Positions 59,148 through 64,000 of a DNA stretch of 64,000 bases are shown here, in pieces. The stretch covers positions 13,896-77,895 of the forward strand of contig JBAYVV010000001.1 in NCBI GenBank assembly GCA_041674465.1, read 5' to 3'. Each line of letters opens with the position of its first letter. Position 1 is the stretch's first letter. Source of the stretch: JACRAR01 sp041674465 (GTDB lineage: Bacteria; Pseudomonadota; Gammaproteobacteria; Burkholderiales; Rhodocyclaceae). The notes beneath the pieces were generated by a model. It did no database searches. It was not told the origin of the DNA and saw nothing but the letters and a program-made list of their open reading frames with translations. Made by a program: the position numbers and the translations under genes.

Positions 59148-60290
59148 ATGCTGCATCTGTTCGCTGCCAACGCTGTCGTGATGATGGCCATTGCCCTCGG
59201 GCTGTGGCTGTTCGCTGCGCTGCCGCCGGCGCTCGTGGCCCATCTGGTATTGGCGATGGGCATCATGCCGCTGATTCTCGCGGCGATGGCCTACTTCGTT
59301 CCGGTATTGACGCGCAGCGACAATGCGCCGCGTTCAGTCATGAGTTTGGCCCTGCTGGCCTGGCTCGGCGGCCTGACCCTGGTGATCAGTTTCACCGTGC
59401 GCATGGAGGAGATGAGCATCGTCATCGCCATCGTCGGCACCCTGCTCGCCGCCAAAGCGGCCGCCAGTCTTTTGTTCTGGACCGTGCTCAGATCGCGGCA
59501 TGGCCTGGGTTCATCGCATCCAGGACTGGCCTGGTACATCGCTGCACTGGGCTTTTTACTTGCAGCGTTGTTCATTGTGCCGCTGTTCTGGCTGTGGCCT
59601 GAGCAGCGTCCGGCGCTCCGCCTCATGCACCTGCACGCCAACCTGCTCGGCTTTGTCGGCCTCACCGCCATAGGCACACTGCAAGTGCTGTTGCCGACCG
59701 CTGCAGGCCGCTGGGACAATCATGCCGCAACGCGCCTCAAGCAGGATCTCGGCCTCGGCATAGTCGGCGCTGCGCTGCTCTCACTCGGCGCAGGCTTCAA
59801 CGTCCTGCTCGCTTACCTGGGTGCACTGCTGTTCTTCGTACCGCTGTTGCGCATGGGCACCCGCTGGAGCATGAGCTACGCCGATCACGTCGGCCGCCTT
59901 CATGGCGCCTCAACGGCCTTGGGCATGGCGTGCTTCGGCTTGACCGGTCTGATCTTCGCCGGACTCGGGCACGCACAGGGTTTCCTCAACGGGGGCAATG
60001 CCCTGGTCGGTTTTGTCCCCGCGTTTCTGTTGCCGCTCGTCAGCGGCGCCGCCATCCAGTTGCTTCCGGTCTGGCTGCGCCCGGGCCGCCAGGACGCCTG
60101 GCACGAACAATTGCGTCATGTTCTCGGACGATACACTGGCCTGCACGCGCCGCTGTTTGTGGCCGGCGGCCTGATGGCGGCTTTCGGATATGCCAACGGC
60201 CTGTGGCTGGCAGTGCCTGCGTTGGGAATATTGCTGATCAACGTGGCGCGATCGCTACCCCTGTTGCGCGCTGCCGGTAACACCCCATAG
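59148..60290 (+). CDS. Polytopic membrane protein with conserved-looking histidines, NnrS-operon partner
   Basis: A 380-residue protein with about 12 hydrophobic helices. Helices contain LRLMHLHANLLGFVGLTAIG and YADHVGRLHGASTALGMACFG, and later RYTGLHAPLFVAGG, a spread of histidines resembling haem-copper oxidase subunit I-like or NnrS-like proteins. It is last in the DUF2249-nnrS operon. Metal or haem binding for NO handling is plausible but inferred. Confidence 0.75.
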   Translation: MLHLFAANAVVMMAIALGLWLFAALPPALVAHLVLAMGIMPLILAAMAYFVPVLTRSDNAPRSVMSLALLAWLGGLTLVISFTVRMEEMSIVIAIVGTLLAAKAAASLLFWTVLRSRHGLGSSHPGLAWYIAALGFLLAALFIVPLFWLWPEQRPALRLMHLHANLLGFVGLTAIGTLQVLLPTAAGRWDNHAATRLKQDLGLGIVGAALLSLGAGFNVLLAYLGALLFFVPLLRMGTRWSMSYADHVGRLHGASTALGMACFGLTGLIFAGLGHAQGFLNGGNALVGFVPAFLLPLVSGAAIQLLPVWLRPGRQDAWHEQLRHVLGRYTGLHAPLFVAGGLMAAFGYANGLWLAVPALGILLINVARSLPLLRAAGNTP

Positions 60291-60337
60291 CAGATGCAAG
60301 CGGTTCCGGGCAGTACGGAAGTGCTGCTTCCGGAGGT

Positions 60338-61444
60338 TCATAAGGAACTCATTGCCATCATCGCACGCACGTCGCCGTGCATCGATTCCGCAACCGCCAT
60401 CCCTTCCTGGATACGCGCCAGCAGCAGCGGCTTCTCCTGCGGAAATTGGTAACCCTCATAACCCTGCCGGAAGAGCAGGCCGCCCCGGCGATCCAACCAG
60501 GAATTCATGGCATGATCGAAGCAGACCTTCGAGGTCACCTTGAGGCGTTCGATCATCAGGGCCAATTCCTCCAGGCGCTGATGCGGCGACGAGAGATGCA
60601 GGCGTGCCGCTGCGACATCCTCAAACAGCGGCGTTCCCGGCCGCGGCACCAGCGGGCGCGAACGGATGTAATGGGGGTTGATGGCCGACAGCGCGACTGC
60701 CGTATTCTCCGCATGCTGCCGCCAGCGCTCGCGCCCACCCAGATCCGGCATCCAGTACATCGACACCTGGAATCCGGCGGCCATTGCCCGGCGTCCACCG
60801 GCAATCTGTTCGGCCTGCGTCACACCCTTGTTGATCCGGGTGAGCAATTCGTCGTCTCCCGTCTCCAGTCCGATGTGCAGGCGGTCCAGGCCTGCCGTTT
60901 GAATCATGCCGAGATCTTCCTGCTTGATGTGCGCCAGCGTTTTCGAGCGGGCATAGGAAGTCACGCGGGTCAGGGATTTGAAGCTTGCCCGCAGGTGTTG
61001 CAAGACGGAAACGAACTCGGCCGGACGCATGACGATGCTGTTGGCATCTTGCAGGAAAGCCGTATTGCCACCTGCGGCAAGCCAGTTGAACACCATGATG
61101 AAACTGTCATTGCGGCTGAGATCGGAACATTCCGCGAGCAGGGCGGCGCCCAGTTCCCGGCTGATTTTTCCTGCCGTGCCCAGTTTCGCGGATGCCGACG
61201 TGATCTCGTCGCGAATCGCCGCAACTGCATCGATATCCCCCTTGATTTCCTCGACAGGCCGATAGACGAAGGGCTCTCCCTTGTACATTTCGCAGAAGGT
61301 ACAGCGATTCCAGGGACAGTTTTCGCTGACTCGAAGCAACAGGGAAGCACTGCCGCCCTCGCTGGGCGGCCGGTACTTGCCGATCTTGAAACTTAGGTTG
61401 CGCAGCCTCTGCGCCTGCTCTCGAAGGCCTTTGACGTCAGCCAT
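60338..61444 (-). CDS. Radical SAM protein with Cx4Cx2C cluster motif
   Basis: A 368-residue protein. The iron-sulfur motif is ENCPWNRCTFCEMYKGEP, with spacing C-x4-C-x2-C instead of the usual C-x3-C-x2-C. GLDRLHIGLETGDDELL and the RPLVPRPGTPLFED region fit the radical SAM barrel (B12-independent, Elp3/MiaB-like group). ATG 61444 has GAGGGAA upstream; the longer start at 61555 is unlikely. Substrate unknown. Confidence 0.85.
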   Translation of the reverse strand: MADVKGLREQAQRLRNLSFKIGKYRPPSEGGSASLLLRVSENCPWNRCTFCEMYKGEPFVYRPVEEIKGDIDAVAAIRDEITSASAKLGTAGKISRELGAALLAECSDLSRNDSFIMVFNWLAAGGNTAFLQDANSIVMRPAEFVSVLQHLRASFKSLTRVTSYARSKTLAHIKQEDLGMIQTAGLDRLHIGLETGDDELLTRINKGVTQAEQIAGGRRAMAAGFQVSMYWMPDLGGRERWRQHAENTAVALSAINPHYIRSRPLVPRPGTPLFEDVAAARLHLSSPHQRLEELALMIERLKVTSKVCFDHAMNSWLDRRGGLLFRQGYEGYQFPQEKPLLLARIQEGMAVAESMHGDVRAMMAMSSL

Positions 61445-61637
61445 GATCAATTCCCTCTGAATTTGCCATTTCTTTCCGTGGATGTGCATTTTTACCCAAG
61501 CCGGACAATTTGATCGGCTTCCGGCCTGACCCAACCCGCTCATTCGTATTATCATCGTCCGTACTGACTGCCGACTGCCAAGTATTCACTATAATGGCAG
61601 GACTCGGCAGAAACTTTTTTCAGGAGAAAGACCGACC

Positions 61638-61865
61638 ATGACCACCAAGACGAAACTCAAGCCCATCCCCAACGATCTCGCCGATTTCCGCAACAAGATG
61701 GGACTCAACCAAAGCGATTTCTGGTCACGCTATGGTGTGACGCAATCAGGGGGATCGCGCTATGAGGCCGGCAGAAACATCCCGGCACCGCTCAAGCTTC
61801 TGCTGCGCCTGCACCTCAACGGCGCCATTTCGGATGAGATGCTGCAGGCCGCAAGAGCAAAGTAA
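61638..61865 (+). CDS. XRE-family helix-turn-helix DNA-binding protein
   Basis: A 75-residue protein. The HTH region reads DLADFRNKMGLNQSDFWSRYGVTQSGGSRYEAGRNIP, the usual XRE pattern (about 13-49). AGGAGAAAG lies upstream of ATG 61638. It is alone between two minus-strand genes, so it probably regulates nearby or distant genes. Confidence 0.88.
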   Translation: MTTKTKLKPIPNDLADFRNKMGLNQSDFWSRYGVTQSGGSRYEAGRNIPAPLKLLLRLHLNGAISDEMLQAARAK

Positions 61866-61997
61866 GCGCAACAGATTCCAGTTCCCTTTGACACAAGCCG
61901 AGCTTGCTCCCTGGGTGCCGCCGGAAGGCGGATCCGCTGTGGTCGATTATCTTGCTCGACTGGTGAAGCTCGTCGAATTGAACTGAAGGCTAAGGGC

Positions 61998-63470
61998 CTA
62001 TTCCTCGGTTTCCTGCGGCAACTCGAAACAGAAACGGCTACCCTCGCCGGGGCCTGCCGAGTCCGCCCAAATCCTGCCGCCATGCCTCTCGGCAATCTTG
62101 CGGCACAAGGCCAGTCCGATGCCCGTACCCTCGTAAGCGGCCCGGCTTTGCAAGCGTTGAAAGACCTGGAACAGCCGCCCGATTTGTTCGGGAACAAGGC
62201 CCGCGCCATTGTCTGCGATACATACGCGCCAGCCTTCGGCGCTCTTTGCGCTGGTGACCATAATTTCCGGCGTGCGTCCGCCGATGCGGAACTTCACGGC
62301 ATTGCCTATCAGATTTTGCAACAATCGCACCATCTCGTCGGGACTCACGAACACGCGTGGCCAATCGCCTTCGATACGAACCACTGCCTGAGACTCGCTG
62401 ATCGCAGGGCGCAGGAACAATAGCGCTTCTTCCAGCAAACCACGACTCTCCACCCATGCGGGCGGCTCGCCCTTGCGCCCCACCCTGGAGTATTCGAGCA
62501 GGCCCAGCAGCATCTGGTCGAGGCGCTTGGCGCCGTCTTTGGCGTAGTTCAGGAATTCCCGCTTTTCGGCATCCAGCTGATCCACCAAATGTTTTTCCAG
62601 CAGATGCAGGTAACTGGCGATCATGCGCAAAGGCTGGCGCATGTCGTGCGAGATGGCATAGCTGAACTGTTCCAGTTCGGCGTTGGAACGCCTGAGTTCT
62701 TCCTCGGCCTGTTTGCGTTCGGTAATGTCGCGCAGAAAACTGAAGAGCTGGCCGCCCGCGATATCGCGAAAAGTGGCGCTCACCTCGACATGCCAGATCG
62801 ACCCATCCTTGCGTCTGTGCCTGGATTCAAACAGGTCGCTGCTCTTTGCAATGATTTTCGCGATATGCGCCGCAGTTTCAGCGCCGCTTTCCGTGGCTTC
62901 GAGGTCGCCGATCGACATTTCCAGCAGTTCTTCGCGGGAATATCCCGATTTCCGGCAATAGGCAGGATTGACATCGATGAGCCTGCCCTGCCTATCCAAC
63001 TGGCAGAAGCCGTCGAGTGTGGTGTCGAGGAGATGGCGAAAAGTCTCGTGGCTGATCCGCAGTTCATTCTCGATCTGCTTCAGGTGCCGGCTATCTTCGA
63101 CATCGGACAGGCAGCGTTTGATGGCGGGCAGAAAGCGGACCAAATTATCCTTCAGCACAAAATCCCGTGCGCCCTGCTTGAGCAGTTCAACCGCTTTCTC
63201 TTCGCCGATATATCCCGAAAGCAGAATCACCGGGGTTTCCGGCAAACATCGCGTGACCTGCGCCAGCGTATCCTCGAAACGGATGCCCGGCACGTTGTAG
63301 TCGGAAATGACCAGGTTCCAGTCGGGCCATTCCAGTGCCGTCCTGAGTTCCTCCAGATTTTCGACCCGATGGCATTCGACCTGGCGCGACCACTTCTTGA
63401 GTTCGCGCTCGATCAGCGCGAAGTCGAGTTCGCTGTCTTCAATCACCAGGAACTTGAGTCCGCCGCTCAC
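61998..63470 (-). CDS. Hybrid sensor histidine kinase (REC-PAS-HisKA-HATPase)
   Basis: A 490-residue cytoplasmic protein. N-terminal receiver domain with IEDSELD, LVISDYNVPG and VLKDN; PAS domain (about 135-260); HisKA with FSYAISHDMRQPL and a HATPase with NLIGNAVKF, DNGAGLVPE and GTGIGLALC. GTG 63470 lies eight bases after the preceding response regulator stop, with TAGGGAT upstream; this is better than the longer start at 63572. It is likely a bacteriophytochrome-type or related signalling partner. Confidence 0.9.
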   Translation of the reverse strand: MSGGLKFLVIEDSELDFALIERELKKWSRQVECHRVENLEELRTALEWPDWNLVISDYNVPGIRFEDTLAQVTRCLPETPVILLSGYIGEEKAVELLKQGARDFVLKDNLVRFLPAIKRCLSDVEDSRHLKQIENELRISHETFRHLLDTTLDGFCQLDRQGRLIDVNPAYCRKSGYSREELLEMSIGDLEATESGAETAAHIAKIIAKSSDLFESRHRRKDGSIWHVEVSATFRDIAGGQLFSFLRDITERKQAEEELRRSNAELEQFSYAISHDMRQPLRMIASYLHLLEKHLVDQLDAEKREFLNYAKDGAKRLDQMLLGLLEYSRVGRKGEPPAWVESRGLLEEALLFLRPAISESQAVVRIEGDWPRVFVSPDEMVRLLQNLIGNAVKFRIGGRTPEIMVTSAKSAEGWRVCIADNGAGLVPEQIGRLFQVFQRLQSRAAYEGTGIGLALCRKIAERHGGRIWADSAGPGEGSRFCFELPQETEE

Positions 63471-63477
63471 GCCATCC

Positions 63478-63921
63478 CTACCGGACAGGTGGCTCGTTGG
63501 TGGCCAGCCAATACACGCCCAGGCGTGCCACGGTCTCGGCAAACTCGGCGAAATCGAGCGGTTTCCTGACAAAGCTATTGGCGCCGTTTTCGTAGCTCTT
63601 CAGCTTATCCTTTTCCTCGTCCGAGGAAGTGAGGATAACGACAGGAAGAAGGCGTGTGCGCGGATCGGCGCGCAATTTTTCCAGCACATTCAACCCGCTG
63701 ATCCGCGGCAGGCTGATATCGAGCAATACCAAGGTTGGTATTGCGGGTCCGCCGCGATCCGCGAATTCCCCCTGCCGGAAAAGATAGTCGAGCGCCTGCT
63801 GACCGTCGCGGACCACATCAATGATGTTGGCGAGATTGATCTTGCGCAGAGATCTGAGCGTCAATGCTTCGTCCTGCGGATTGTCCTCCACCAGCAAAAC
63901 GGTACTGGGTGTGGGTGTCAT
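63478..63921 (-). CDS. Stand-alone response regulator (Rcp1-like)
   Basis: A 147-residue single-domain receiver. Acidic pair VLLVEDNPQDE, phospho-acceptor LVLLDISLP, TSSDEEKD and lysine in SFVRKPLDF. The family (Rcp1-like) typically pairs with phytochrome or PAS kinases. It overlaps the upstream kinase by 4 bp (ATGA). Confidence 0.93.
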   Translation of the reverse strand: MTPTPSTVLLVEDNPQDEALTLRSLRKINLANIIDVVRDGQQALDYLFRQGEFADRGGPAIPTLVLLDISLPRISGLNVLEKLRADPRTRLLPVVILTSSDEEKDKLKSYENGANSFVRKPLDFAEFAETVARLGVYWLATNEPPVR

Positions 63922-64000
63922 GCGGCCTCCTGGATTTCGTGTTCGGGAAAACTGAAGAAAAACGCCGCCCCCTGTCCCGGAGCGGCAGTGGCACGAATGC
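63918..64000 (-). CDS. C-terminal end of a sensor histidine kinase
   Basis: Only the last 26 codons are present: PGQGAAFFFSFPEHEIQEAA then TGA. The phrase GAAFFFSFPE matches the end of a HATPase domain. The stop overlaps the response regulator ATG, so this is the upstream member of the three-gene signalling operon. Confidence 0.75.
   Translation of the reverse strand, partial: IRATAAPGQGAAFFFSFPEHEIQEAA

Noticed and set aside
61890..61986. Short plus-strand frame (TQAELAPWVPPEGG and onward) after the XRE gene
   Set aside because: Protein-like but only about 32 codons, TTG start without ribosome-binding site.
1..64000. tRNA, rRNA, CRISPR arrays, insertion sequences, prophage
   Set aside because: No cloverleaf-like segment, regularly spaced repeats, transposase-like protein or terminal inverted repeats were seen.

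Overview
The window reads as a contiguous piece of a GC-rich betaproteobacterial chromosome. The gene families and their arrangement (AceK beside NADP-isocitrate dehydrogenase, MSHA-type pilus genes, NnrS, Mg-type HemB, PstSCAB-PhoU-PhoB-PhoR on one strand) fit a Rhodocyclales/Nitrosomonadales-like, probably denitrifying organism. Species cannot be fixed from sequence alone. I see no rRNA, tRNA, CRISPR array, insertion sequence or prophage. Nearly all DNA is coding, in short same-strand operons with many 1-8 bp overlaps.

Layout. 1-3517 (+): end of an acyl-CoA synthetase gene, an SCP2-type thiolase-like gene and a cyclopropane-fatty-acid-synthase family gene. 3665-10271 (-): complete phosphate operon pstS-pstC-pstA-pstB-phoU-phoB-phoR with a near-consensus Pho box. 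10402-15926: membrane-lipid genes, namely a PlcP-type metallophosphoesterase, OlsB-like and OlsA-like acyltransferases, two GT4 glycosyltransferases and diacylglycerol kinase. 16155-19825 (-): two overlapping c-di-GMP genes. 19928-22099: hydrolase, M14 peptidase and tiny ORFs. 22290-25107: RMD1/DUF155 protein and an unusual pyruvate-kinase-like protein. 25429-28651 (-): PhoX-like (DUF839) lipoprotein, then a small Cys-rich membrane protein plus cyclic-nucleotide-binding protein, both units preceded by Pho-box-like direct repeats. 29181-36746: marC, hemB, engB, cytochrome c4, msrPQ, bioC, comF. 36766-43627 (-): mshI-mshN part of an MSHA pilus cluster. 43781-49161: DUF192 protein, two Lys-rich exported repeat proteins, rluE, aceK, icd (+), csp. 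49541-55917 (+): clpS-clpA, rraA, aceA, aceB. 56032-60290 (+): small protein, M48 peptidase, DUF2249-NnrS-membrane protein operon with an FNR-like box. 60338-64000: radical SAM protein, XRE regulator, and a two-component signalling operon running off the right edge.

The most coherent new story is phosphate economy. Four separate transcription units (pstS operon, glycosyltransferase-dgkA-glycosyltransferase, phoX-like, Cys-rich protein plus cNMP protein) carry 7-4-7 bp direct repeats resembling Pho boxes. In all four the repeat ends exactly 10 bp before a -10-like hexamer. Together with the PlcP-, Ols- and glycosyltransferase genes beside the pst operon, this suggests a betaproteobacterial membrane-lipid remodelling locus that replaces phospholipids with glycolipids and ornithine lipids during phosphate starvation. 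This is inference from sequence and family knowledge. The second theme is acetate/glyoxylate metabolism (icd, aceK, aceA, aceB) and the third is nitric-oxide/anaerobic response (DUF2249-NnrS).
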